Positions 27,101 through 35,849 of a stretch of DNA of 64,000 nt are shown piece by piece (within the stretch, counting starts at the first letter, position 1; each line of letters opens with the position of its first letter). Below the pieces are notes generated by a model that was given only the letters and a program-made list of their open reading frames with translations, ran no database searches and was not told where the DNA came from. Location: assembly GCF_900101465.1 (NCBI RefSeq), contig NZ_FMZM01000001.1, positions 496,001-560,000 of the forward strand, given 5' to 3'. The position numbers and the translations under genes are program-made. Origin of the DNA: Nocardioides lianchengensis. Lineage in GTDB: Bacteria > Actinomycetota > Actinomycetes > Propionibacteriales > Nocardioidaceae.

Positions 27101-29068
27101 GTGCAGCGGCACTTCCGCGAGCGCGGCATCGACTGCCAGGCCGAGGACTTCACCGCGGTCGGCATCGGCGACATGTCCGGCGACGTCTTCGGCAACGGGC
27201 TGCTGTGCAGCGAGCACACCCGGCTGGTAGCGGCCTTCGACCACCGCGACATCTTCCTCGACCCGACGCCCGACGCGGCCACGTCGTACGCCGAGCGCCG
27301 GCGGCTCTTCGAGCTGCCCCGGTCGAGCTGGCAGGACTACGACCAGGCCCTGATCTCCGAGGGCGGCGGGGTCTTCCCGCGCTCGGCGAAGAAGGTCGCG
27401 CTGACGGCGCAGGTCCGCGAGGCGCTGGGGATCGAGGGCGACGTGGAGTCGCTGACCCCGGCCGAGCTGATGCGGGCGATCCTGAAGGCCCCGGTCGACC
27501 TGCTCTGGAACGGTGGCATCGGCACCTACGTCAAGGGCGCCGACGAGACCCACGCCGACGCCGGCGACAAGGCCAACGACCCGATCCGCGTCGACGGCGG
27601 CGAGCTGCGGGCGGCCTGCGTCGGCGAGGGCGGCAACCTCGGTCTGACCCAGGCCGGCCGGATCGAGTACGCCCGCCAGGGGTGCGGCGGGGCGGGTGGC
27701 CGGATCAACACCGACTTCATCGACAACTCCGCCGGCGTCGACACCTCCGACCACGAGGTCAACCTGAAGGTCCTGCTCGACCGGGTGGTCCGCGACGGCG
27801 ACCTGACCACCAAGCAGCGCAATGCGCTGCTGGCGGAGATGACCGACGAGGTGGCCGGCCTGGTGCTGGCCGACAACTACGAGCAGAACCTGGCGCTCGC
27901 CAACGCCCTCGACCACGCGCCGTCGCTGCTGCACGTGCACGAGGAGTTCATGAAGCGCCTCGAGCACGACGGGATCCTCGACCGCGAGGTCGAGGGCCTG
28001 CCCCCCAGCCGCGAGGTACGACGCCGCCTCGACCGCGGCGAGGGCCTGACCGCGCCCGAGCTGGCCGTGCTGCTGGCCTGGACCAAGATCGTGCTCGCCG
28101 ACCAGCTGCTGGCCTCCGACCTGCCCGACGACCCGTACCTCGACCTGGACCTGAAGGGCTACTTCCCGGGGCCCGTCCGCGACGGCTTCCCGGCGCAGGT
28201 CGAGGCCCACCCGCTGCGCCGCGAGATCATCGTGACCCAGGTCGTCAACGACCTGGTGAACGGGGCCGGCATGACCTTCTGGCCGCGGCTCTCCGGCGAG
28301 ACCGGCGCCGACGGGGCCGAGCTGACGCGCGCCAACTTCGTGGCCCGCGAGATCTTCGGCTCGCTGCCGCTGCGTCAGGAGGTGGCGTCGTACGACAACC
28401 GGCTCGACGCGGCCGTGCAGACCCGGATGCGGTTGGAGATGCGCACGCTGGTCGAGCGGGCCTCGCGCTGGCTGGTCACCAACCGACGGCCGCCGCTGGA
28501 CAGCCAGGCCACCGTCGACCAGTTCGCCGGGCTCGTGCAGACGGTGATGACCGAGCTGCCCGAGCTGATGACCGGGCGGGAGCTGGACGCCTACCTCGCC
28601 CGGCGCGATCGGCTGGTCGAGCAGCAGGTGCCCGAGGACCTGGCGAGCCGGGTCGCGGTGCTGCCCCCGTCGTACATGCTGCTCGGGGTGGTCGAGAACG
28701 CCCAGCGCGAGGACCTCGACCCGCGCGACGTCGCCCGGGTGCACTTCGCGCTGGGGGAGCGGCTCGGGTTGCCGGCCCTGGTGCAGCGGATCCTGGCCCT
28801 GCCGCGCGAGGACCGGTGGCAGACCATGGCCCGCGCGGCGCTCCGCGACGACCTGCACGGCGTGCACTCGCAGCTCACGCTCCAGGTGCTCCGGGCGACG
28901 CCCGGCGACGAGGCCGCGCCGTCGCGGATCGCGACCTGGGAGGACGGCGACGCGGTCACGGTGGCCCGGGCGACGGGCACGCTCGAGGAGATCTGCGCGG
29001 ACGACCAGGCCGACCTGGCCCGGATGTCGGTCGGACTCCGGGTCGTGCGCGGGCTGCTCTCGACCTGA
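24200..29068 (+). CDS. gdh: NAD-dependent glutamate dehydrogenase, 180-kDa type
   Basis: 1622 residues, the size of the large (L-180) GDH class such as M. tuberculosis Rv2476c. It catalyses oxidative deamination of glutamate to 2-oxoglutarate. The N-terminal half (about 1-600) holds ACT-like regulatory repeats. The catalytic core starts near 800 with [23 protein letters not shown]-type sequence, the lysine-bearing [21 protein letters not shown] near 990 and [10 protein letters not shown] near 1105. GTG 24200, 6 nt after TACGGT (24188-24193), replaces an ATG lying inside the tRNA. It is monocistronic, ending in a strong hairpin. Confidence 0.95.
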   Translation: [1622 protein letters not shown]

Positions 29069-29074
29069 GACGCC

Positions 29075-29110
29075 TCGACCCCCGGACCGCGCGTGCGGTC
29101 CGGGGGTCGA
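29075..29110. terminator. Hairpin terminator after gdh
   Basis: Perfect 16-bp arms TCGACCCCCGGACCGC (29075-29090) and complement (29095-29110) with loop GCGT, 7 bp past the gdh stop and 19 bp from the stop of the convergent gene. It probably serves both directions; no U-tract. Confidence 0.75.
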
Positions 29111-29129
29111 CGGGCTCGGGAGGGAGCAG

Positions 29130-29777
29130 TCAGCTCGGGTCGACGCAGACGACGTACGCCGTCAGGTCCTGCGGGTCGAGACCGCTGTGCTTGCCGTCGA
29201 CCCGCCAGCCGTCGGCGAAGCCCGGCTCCGGGTCGGCGAACAGGAGCGAGTCGCCGCGGATCACCTTCTGCGGGAGGCTGGCCTCGATGCTGGTCGTGGT
29301 CGTGGCGGCGTCCGCGAACGCGCCGCCGCCGCCGACCGCGACCTTGCCCGCGGAGCAGGCGACGAACACGGCGCCCTCGCCGTCGGACTCCAGCTCGACG
29401 GTCTCGGTGACGACCTCGTAGCCGGCCACGTTCGGAGCGTTCAGCTTGGCCTTCACGCCGGCCCCGAGGTCGCCCTCGGCGACCGTGCCGTCCTGGACGT
29501 CCTTGCCGCTCAGGCTGCCGTCCTTGACGTCCGCGCCGGTGAGGCCCTGGTCCTTCACGTCGGCGCCGGTCAGGCTGCGGTCCTTGACGTCCTTGCCCGT
29601 GAGGCTGCGGTCCTTGACGTCCTTGCCGGTCAGGCTGCCGTTCTTGACGTCCTTGCCGGTGATCAGGGCGGCCGCGGTCGCGGATCCAGCCATCGCGACC
29701 ACCAGGAGCACGGCGGCGGCCAGGACGGCCAGTGGGCCGAGGGAGCGGGTCTTCTTCGAGGTGGTGCTGCGGGACAT
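29130..29777 (-). CDS. Secreted protein with 10-residue TGKDVKDxSL repeats
   Basis: 215 residues from ATG 29777, which has a GGAGGA Shine-Dalgarno sequence; more upstream starts cross an intergenic region. Signal peptide LGPLAVLAAAVLLVVAMAGSATA is followed by about six near-identical 10-residue units (LTGKDVKDRS, LTGADVKDGS) at residues 39-97. A C-terminal domain comes next (YEVVTETVELESDGEGAVFVACSAGKVAVGGGGAF). This repeat type is common in actinobacterial exported proteins and probably forms an extended beta-structure or stalk. Function unknown. Confidence 0.8.
   Translation of the reverse strand: MSRSTTSKKTRSLGPLAVLAAAVLLVVAMAGSATAAALITGKDVKNGSLTGKDVKDRSLTGKDVKDRSLTGADVKDQGLTGADVKDGSLSGKDVQDGTVAEGDLGAGVKAKLNAPNVAGYEVVTETVELESDGEGAVFVACSAGKVAVGGGGAFADAATTTTSIEASLPQKVIRGDSLLFADPEPGFADGWRVDGKHSGLDPQDLTAYVVCVDPS
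29487..29657 (-). repeat. 30-bp tandem repeats encoding 10-residue units
   Basis: Five to six imperfect 30-bp units of the type TCCTTGACGTCCTTGCC(G/C)GT as read on the plus strand, in frame within the secreted repeat protein. Two adjacent units are almost identical, indicating recent unit duplication and a place where repeat number may vary. Confidence 0.8.
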
Positions 29778-29890
29778 GGTGGGTTCCTCCGGGGTGGTGG
29801 GCTTCGGTGGTCCCACCCTCGGCCGGAGGACGTCCCCCGGGCATGAGGGGTGATCCCTCATTCCTGGGGGTGGGGGTCGCCGGCGGCGAT

Positions 29891-29937
29891 AGTCCCCGAC
29901 GTTCTGCACGCGCGAGCGGTGCAGAGCGTCAGGGACT
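29891..29937 (+). terminator. Terminator-like hairpin with T-tract between divergent genes
   Basis: Arms AGTCCCCGACGTTCTGCAC (29891-29909) and GTGCAGAGCGTCAGGGACT (29919-29937) pair over 19 bp with two mismatches, loop GCGCGAGCG, followed by TTTT. It looks like an intrinsic plus-strand terminator but sits between divergent genes (starts at 29777 and 29999), 61 bp before the amidase start, with no gene to terminate. The left arm resembles the arm of the hairpin at 38441-38495. Confidence 0.5.
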
Positions 29938-29998
29938 TTTCGGCGCTCGGCTCCCGACGCTCAGCCGGTCGGCACGGCGCAGCCACTACATTGCGGCC

Positions 29999-31402
29999 AT
30001 GACCGACCCCGCGCGCCCCCTCGTCAGGACGGTCGCCGAGACCGTGGCCGCCACGACCGCCGGGACGCTCACCGCCCGGGCTGCCGTCGACGAGTCGCTG
30101 GCCCGGATCGCCCGCCTCGACGCCGACCTGAACGCGATGTCGGTGGTGCTGGCCGAGCGGGCGCGCGCCGACGCGGACGCGCTGGACGCGGCGCGGACGG
30201 CGGGCGAGCCGGCCGGGCCGTTGCACGGCGTACCCCTCGTCATCAAGGAGGAGGTCGACGTCGAGGGGGCGGTGACGACCTTCGGCGGCGACGCCAACTC
30301 GACGCCCGCGGCCGCCGACGCCGAGCTGGTACGACGGCTGCGGGCCGCCGGCGCGGTCGTGGTCGGCAAGACGACGATGCCGGAGTTCGGGGCGTTCCCC
30401 TACACGGAGTCGGTGAGCCGCGGCTACACGCGCAATCCGTGGGACCGCAGCCGCACCCCCGGCGGCTCCAGCGGCGGTACGGCGGTCGCGGTCGCCACCG
30501 GGATGGTCCCGGCCGGGATCGGCGGCGACGGCGGCGGGTCGATCCGGATCCCGAGCGCGTGCTGCGGGCTCTTCGGCCTCAAGCCCCAGCGCGGCCGGGT
30601 GACGACCGCCCCGCACCCGCACCTGTGGTGGGCGCTCGGCACCGCCGGGCCGCTGACGCGCACGGTCTTCGACAGCGCGCTCGTCTACGACGCGATCCGC
30701 GGCAACGTGCCCGGCGACCTCTACACCGCGGGGGAGACCGGCAGCTTCGTCGAGGCGGCCCGCCGCGAGCCCGGCCGGCTGCGGATCGGCTGGTCGACGA
30801 AGGCCGTCTCGCTCGGCGTCAGGCCCGACCCCGTCCACGTGCGGGCCGTCCGGGACACCGCCCGGCTGCTCACCGACCTGGGCCACGACGTGCGCGAGGT
30901 GGACCCGCGCTACCCCGACCCGACCACCGCGTTCATCCCGCAGTTCTTCGCCGGCATCCGCACCGAGGCCGACGGGATGGAGCACTTCGCGCGGCTGGAG
31001 CGCCGTACCCGGCAGTCGTACCGGCTCGGCTCGTGGGTCACCCCGCGGGTGCGCGACTGGGCGCTGCGCCAGACCGAGAAGGTGTCCGCGAAGGCCGACC
31101 GGGTCTTCCAGGACGCCGACGTGCTGCTCACGCCCGCCATCGCCCACCGGCCGCCGCCGGTCGGGATCCTCGACGGCCGTGGCACCGTCCGGTCCAGCCT
31201 GGCCTCGATGCCCGCGATCGCCTACGCCGCGCTCTGGAACGTCGCCGGCAACCCCGCCGCCAGCCTCCCGTGCGGCCTGGCCGACGACGGGCTGCCGGTG
31301 GCCGTCCAGCTGGTCGGCCCGACCGACGGCGAGCCGGTGCTGCTGAGCCTGGCGGCCCAGGTCGAGGCGGCGCGGCCCTGGCCGCTCGTGGCTCCTGAGT
31401 AG
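29999..31402 (+). CDS. Amidase signature family protein
   Basis: 467 residues. The Ser-cisSer-Lys triad is at the expected spacing: Lys83 in VIKEEVD, Ser158 in PGGSSGGT and nucleophile Ser181 in GGDGGGSIRIPS. The family hydrolyses amides, and members include GatA-like amidases and amide-degrading enzymes; no gatB/gatC lies nearby, so a catabolic amidase is more likely. ATG 29999 is 6 nt after TACATT (29987-29992), a leaderless pattern. The TAG stop (31400-31402) doubles as part of the -10 of the following ABC transporter gene. Confidence 0.9.
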   Translation: MTDPARPLVRTVAETVAATTAGTLTARAAVDESLARIARLDADLNAMSVVLAERARADADALDAARTAGEPAGPLHGVPLVIKEEVDVEGAVTTFGGDANSTPAAADAELVRRLRAAGAVVVGKTTMPEFGAFPYTESVSRGYTRNPWDRSRTPGGSSGGTAVAVATGMVPAGIGGDGGGSIRIPSACCGLFGLKPQRGRVTTAPHPHLWWALGTAGPLTRTVFDSALVYDAIRGNVPGDLYTAGETGSFVEAARREPGRLRIGWSTKAVSLGVRPDPVHVRAVRDTARLLTDLGHDVREVDPRYPDPTTAFIPQFFAGIRTEADGMEHFARLERRTRQSYRLGSWVTPRVRDWALRQTEKVSAKADRVFQDADVLLTPAIAHRPPPVGILDGRGTVRSSLASMPAIAYAALWNVAGNPAASLPCGLADDGLPVAVQLVGPTDGEPVLLSLAAQVEAARPWPLVAPE

Positions 31403-31412
31403 GGTCGCCTGC

Positions 31413-32242
<830 letters not shown>

Positions 32243-32246
<4 letters not shown>

Positions 32247-33322
32247 GGTCACCCCGCACGAGAGGCCCGTTCCTCGCCCTGTCCCTGGCGATCGTCAAGG
32301 GCTTCGTGCGCGACAAGGCGTCGGTCTTCTTCGCGCTGATCTTCCCGCTGATGTTCCTGGTCCTCTTCGGCGGGCTCTTCGGGGACCAGACCCAGTCGAA
32401 GGTCGAGCTGGTCCAGGTCGGTCAGGTCGCCCTCCTCGACGAGATGTCCGACGGTGCCCGCGGCGCGTTCGACGAGACCTTCGACGTCGAGGAGTCCGAC
32501 GACCTGGCGGCCGCGCTCGAGAAGGTCCGCAAGGGCGACGCGGACGTGGCGATCGAGATGCGGGGCGACACGATCGTCGCCCACTACACGCAGACCGACC
32601 AGGTGAAGGCCGCGGTCACCCAGGGCGCCCTACAGGCGTTCGTCGACGGCACCAACGTCGCGCTGTCCGGACAGCCGCCGCGGTTCTCGCTCGAGACGGA
32701 GCGGGTCGAGGACGACTCGCTGTCCACCATCCAGTTCGTGACCCCCGGCCTGCTCGGCTGGGCGGTGGCGATGAGCGCGGCCTTCGGGGCCGCGGCCACC
32801 CTGCAGGGCTGGCGGCAGTCCAAGCTGCTGCGCCGGCTGCAGCTCGCCCCGGTCTCGACCCGCACCGTCGTCGGCGCCCGGGTCACCGTCACCCTGCTGA
32901 TCGCGCTGGTGCAGACGGCCATCTTCATCGGCCTCGGCGCGGCCGCGTTCGGCCTCACCCTGACCGGCTCGTGGTGGATGTCGGTCCCGCTGCTCGTCGT
33001 CGGCACCCTCTGCTTCATGGCCCTCGGGCTGCTGGCCGGCGCGATCACCACCACGACGGAGGGCGCGGTCAACGCGGCCAACTTCATGGTGCTCCCGATG
33101 GCCTTCCTGAGCGGCTCGTTCTTCCCCCTCGACGCCGCCCCGCAGTGGCTGCAGACCTTCTCGCAGGTGCTGCCGCTCCGGCACCTCAACGAGGGGATGC
33201 TCGACGTCATGGTGCGCGGCGAGGGCCCCTCCGCGGCCCTGTGGCCGATCGCCGTGCTGGCCGGCTTCGCCCTCGTCGTGACCCTCGTCGCGGCGCGGCT
33301 GTTCCGGTGGGAGACCACCTGA
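32243..33322 (+). CDS. ABC-2 family permease (DrrB/YhfI-like)
   Basis: 359 residues: one N-terminal helix (ASVFFALIFPLMFLVLFGGLF), an extracytoplasmic domain of about 150 residues, then five helices to the C-terminus (GWAVAMSAAFGAAATL, VTLLIALVQTAIFIGLGAAAF, SVPLLVVGTLCFMALGLLAGA, and others). This is the architecture of single-subunit ABC-2 exporter permeases. It pairs with the ATPase upstream. The SDR gene follows after 2 bp and is probably in the same operon. Confidence 0.9.
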
Positions 33323-33324
33323 CG

Positions 33325-34206
33325 ATGGGACTGCTCTGGGTCACCCCGCAGGCACGGGTACGGCGGATCCTCGGTCGCCCGAGCCCGCTCGCCGGCCGGA
33401 CCGTCCTGGTCACCGGCGCCAGCTCCGGCATCGGCGAGGCGACCGCGCTGGCCGTCGCCCGGCGCGGCGCCCGGGTGCTGCTGGTCGCCCGGCGCGCCGA
33501 TCAGCTGGAGCGGGTGCGGTCCGCGATCGAGGCGGCGGGCGGGCGGGCGTCGTCGTACGCCTGCGACCTGACCGACGGCGCCGCCGTCGACGCGCTGGTG
33601 GCGCAGGTCGGCCCGGTCGACTACCTCGTCAACAACGCCGGCCGCTCCATCCGCCGCTCGCTGCACCTGTCCTACGACCGCTTCCACGACGTCGAGCGCA
33701 CGACCGCGATCAACTTCCTCGCCCCGGTCCGGCTGACCCTGGGCCTGCTGCCGGCGATGCGGGCGCAGGGCTTCGGGCACGTGGTCAACGTCGTGACCTG
33801 GGGCGTGCAGCTGAAGGCACCGAAGTTCTCCGCCTACATCGCCTCTAAGACCGCCCTCGACACCTGGAGCCGGATCGCCGGCCGCGAGACGTACTCCGAC
33901 GGCGTCACCTTCACCAACCTCCGCTTCGCGCTGGTGCGGACCGCGATGACCGCGCCCACCGAGGCGTACGCCGGCCGCGGGGCCACCGCCGAGCAGGCCG
34001 CGGACCGCGTCGTACGGGCTCTGGAGGACCGGCCGATCACCGTCGACACCCTGGCCGGGCGGGTCGGCGAGGTGCTCAACCTGGTCGCGCCGCGGGCCAG
34101 CGACGCGCTGTTCTCGCGCTTCGACCGCCGCTTCCCGGACTCGCGGGCGGCCAGCCAGCCGACCCGGCCCGACGCCGCACCGGGCTCGCCGACGCCGCTG
34201 CGCTGA
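33325..34206 (+). CDS. Short-chain dehydrogenase/reductase
   Basis: 293 residues. NAD(P)-binding TGASSGIGEA is at residues 29-38, NNAG near 99 and the catalytic YIASK near 170. The usual catalytic Ser is replaced by Thr in VVNVVTWG, which could still act. A C-terminal extension of about 40 residues is Pro/Ala-rich. It resembles SDR proteins of fatty-acyl or steroid type. It lies 2 bp after the ABC permease, suggesting a shared transcript. Substrate unknown. Confidence 0.85.
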   Translation: MGLLWVTPQARVRRILGRPSPLAGRTVLVTGASSGIGEATALAVARRGARVLLVARRADQLERVRSAIEAAGGRASSYACDLTDGAAVDALVAQVGPVDYLVNNAGRSIRRSLHLSYDRFHDVERTTAINFLAPVRLTLGLLPAMRAQGFGHVVNVVTWGVQLKAPKFSAYIASKTALDTWSRIAGRETYSDGVTFTNLRFALVRTAMTAPTEAYAGRGATAEQAADRVVRALEDRPITVDTLAGRVGEVLNLVAPRASDALFSRFDRRFPDSRAASQPTRPDAAPGSPTPLR

Positions 34207-34271
34207 GGGGCCGCCACGGGGGCCCTCTCGGCCCTTCCCGGACGTTCCCGGGGGATGCTTCGCCCAGGAAC

Positions 34272-34305
34272 GTCCTAGTTACCCGGGGATCCGGGTAACT
34301 AGGAC
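34272..34305. terminator. Bidirectional hairpin between convergent genes
   Basis: Perfect 15-bp arms GTCCTAGTTACCCGG (34272-34286) and complement (34291-34305), loop GGAT. It lies between the SDR gene stop (34206) and the stop of the TauE gene (34317) and could terminate both. The arm content (CTAGTTACC) is AT-richer than its surroundings. Confidence 0.7.
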
Positions 34306-34316
34306 ACCGCCCCGCC

Positions 34317-35075
34317 TCAGCCCAGCATCGCCACCGCAGCGACCACCCCGGCGACTACGATGAGCGACCGCAGCAGCAGCGGCGGCAGGTGCCGGCTGAT
34401 CCGGGCGCCGGCGTACCCGCCGATGACCGAGCCGACGGCGAGGAGGGCCACGATCGCCCAGTCGACGTCGGCGACGACGGCGAAGATGAGCGCCGCGACG
34501 ATCTTGCCCGCGAGGATCGCCAGCGTCTTCAGGGCGTTGACGATGCGCAGCTCGAGGTCGGTGCCGAACCCGAGGACGGCGACCATCATCACGCCCGCGC
34601 CGGCGCCGAAGTAGCCGCCGTAGATCCCGACCAGGGTCGCGAAGAAGGTCGTGACGGGGGACAGTCGCGTGCGTGGCTCGGCGTCCTCCTGCCCGCGGCG
34701 GAGCACCTTGCTGATCGTGGGCTGGGCGCCGACGAGCAGGCAGGTGAACAGGATCAGGTAGGGGACGACCGACTCGAAGACCCCGGCCGGGAGGGCCAGC
34801 AGGAGGACCGCCCCGAGCACCGACCCGACCAGCCCCGTCACGAGGATCACCGTGGTCACCCCGGGGTGCTCGCGCAGCTCGCTGCGGAAGCCGAACGAGC
34901 CGCTGAGCCCGGCGGGGGTCAGGCCGATCGTGTTGGACACGTTCGCCGTGACCGGCGGTACGCCGAGGGTGATCAGCACCGGGAAGCTGGCCAGGGACGC
35001 GACCCCGACCGAGGAGGTCAGGGCGCCGCCCAGCAGACCGGCGGCGAGGACGGCGAGCTGCTCCAGGCCGCTCAC
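34317..35075 (-). CDS. TauE/SafE family sulfite or organic-anion exporter
   Basis: 252 residues with about eight hydrophobic helices, including LLGGALTSSVGVASLASFPVL and the internal repeat FFATLVGIYGGYFGAGAGVM, hallmarks of TauE/SafE (DUF81) permeases, which export sulfite, sulfoacetate or related anions. GTG 35075 overlaps the stop of the GntR gene (GTGA), so regulator and transporter form one operon, divergent from a CoA-transferase and carboxyltransferase pair. An organic acid handled by those enzymes is a possible substrate. Confidence 0.87.
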   Translation of the reverse strand: MSGLEQLAVLAAGLLGGALTSSVGVASLASFPVLITLGVPPVTANVSNTIGLTPAGLSGSFGFRSELREHPGVTTVILVTGLVGSVLGAVLLLALPAGVFESVVPYLILFTCLLVGAQPTISKVLRRGQEDAEPRTRLSPVTTFFATLVGIYGGYFGAGAGVMMVAVLGFGTDLELRIVNALKTLAILAGKIVAALIFAVVADVDWAIVALLAVGSVIGGYAGARISRHLPPLLLRSLIVVAGVVAAVAMLG

Positions 35076-35767
35076 GGGGCCTCGCGCAGCACGGCCACGT
35101 CGCTGACCATCTCGACGTGCGCGTGCATCGCGGCCGCGGCGGCCGACGGGTCCTGCGCGCGGATCGCGTCGGCGATGGCGCGGTGGCCCGCGAGCGAGTT
35201 CTGCGGCCGGCCGGGCTGGGAGAGCGACTCGATCCGGGTCTCCTTCACCAGGTCGCTGATCTCGCCCATCAACCGGGCCAGCAGCAGGGAGTGGGCGGCG
35301 GCCGTGACGGCGCCGTGGAAGCGCTCGTCGCCTTCGACCCCCCGGCCGCCGGCCTCGATGTCGGCCGCCATGGCCTCGAGGGCGTCGTCGATGCGCGCCA
35401 GGTCCTCGTCGGTACGACGGACCGCGGCCAGGCTCGCGATCTTCGTCTCCAGGGCGTCGCGGGTCTCGATCACCTCGGGCAGCCGGTCGGCGTGCGCGCG
35501 GATCGCCTCGACGATCCGGTGCTGGCCCGGCGAGGCCTCGGTGAGCACGGTGCCGTCGCCGTGCCGGACCACGACCACGCCGATCACCTCCAGCGCGACG
35601 AGCGCCTGGCTGAGGGTGGCCCGGCTGACGCCGAGCCGGGTCGCGAGCTCGCGCTCCGGTGGCAGCTTGTCGCCGGGCCGCAGCCCGCTGGCCTCGACCC
35701 AGGCGGTGATCTGGCCGGCGACCTGCTCGTAGAGGCGGGTACGGGGCAGACGGGGGAGCTCGGACAT
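35072..35767 (-). CDS. GntR-family regulator, FadR/FCD subfamily
   Basis: 231 residues. The N-terminal winged helix (LYEQVAGQITAWVEASGLRPGDKLPPERELATRLGVSRATLSQALVAL) is followed by a helical FCD effector domain with the metal/ligand residues in DERFHGAV and the C-terminal AGHRAIADAI/AMHAHVE histidines. FCD proteins bind carboxylates or acyl-CoA. It heads the operon with TauE and probably controls the divergent CoA-transferase operon through the palindrome at 35791-35801. Confidence 0.9.
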   Translation of the reverse strand: MSELPRLPRTRLYEQVAGQITAWVEASGLRPGDKLPPERELATRLGVSRATLSQALVALEVIGVVVVRHGDGTVLTEASPGQHRIVEAIRAHADRLPEVIETRDALETKIASLAAVRRTDEDLARIDDALEAMAADIEAGGRGVEGDERFHGAVTAAAHSLLLARLMGEISDLVKETRIESLSQPGRPQNSLAGHRAIADAIRAQDPSAAAAAMHAHVEMVSDVAVLREAP

Positions 35768-35781
35768 GGCGGCATGTTATT

Positions 35782-35818
35782 GACAGATTGGCCCATTGGG
35801 CTATTGGCTAGGCCACTG
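35782..35818. promoter_or_regulatory. Putative GntR operator in the divergent gap
   Basis: The 82-bp gap between the GntR start and the CoA-transferase start holds GCCCATTGGGC (35791-35801, 5-bp arms, 1-nt centre), followed by repeated TTGGC/GGCCA motifs (35804-35814). It is the only AT-rich, symmetrical stretch here, and FadR-type dimers bind comparable short palindromes. Assignment to the neighbouring GntR protein is inferred. Confidence 0.45.
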
Positions 35819-35849
35819 ATCCACTACGGACCGACGTACAGGAGCCGAC

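Noticed and set aside
24203..28867. 1554-codon open frame antisense to gdh
   Set aside because: High-GC codon bias leaves the complementary frame free of stops; the translation is low-complexity (V, L, G, R, Q rich) and matches nothing, whereas the plus frame encodes a complete GDH.
29778..29998. Possible extra gene or riboswitch between the repeat protein and amidase genes
   Set aside because: Apart from the hairpin at 29891-29937 and the amidase promoter nothing conserved was seen; open frames here are short and repeat-like.
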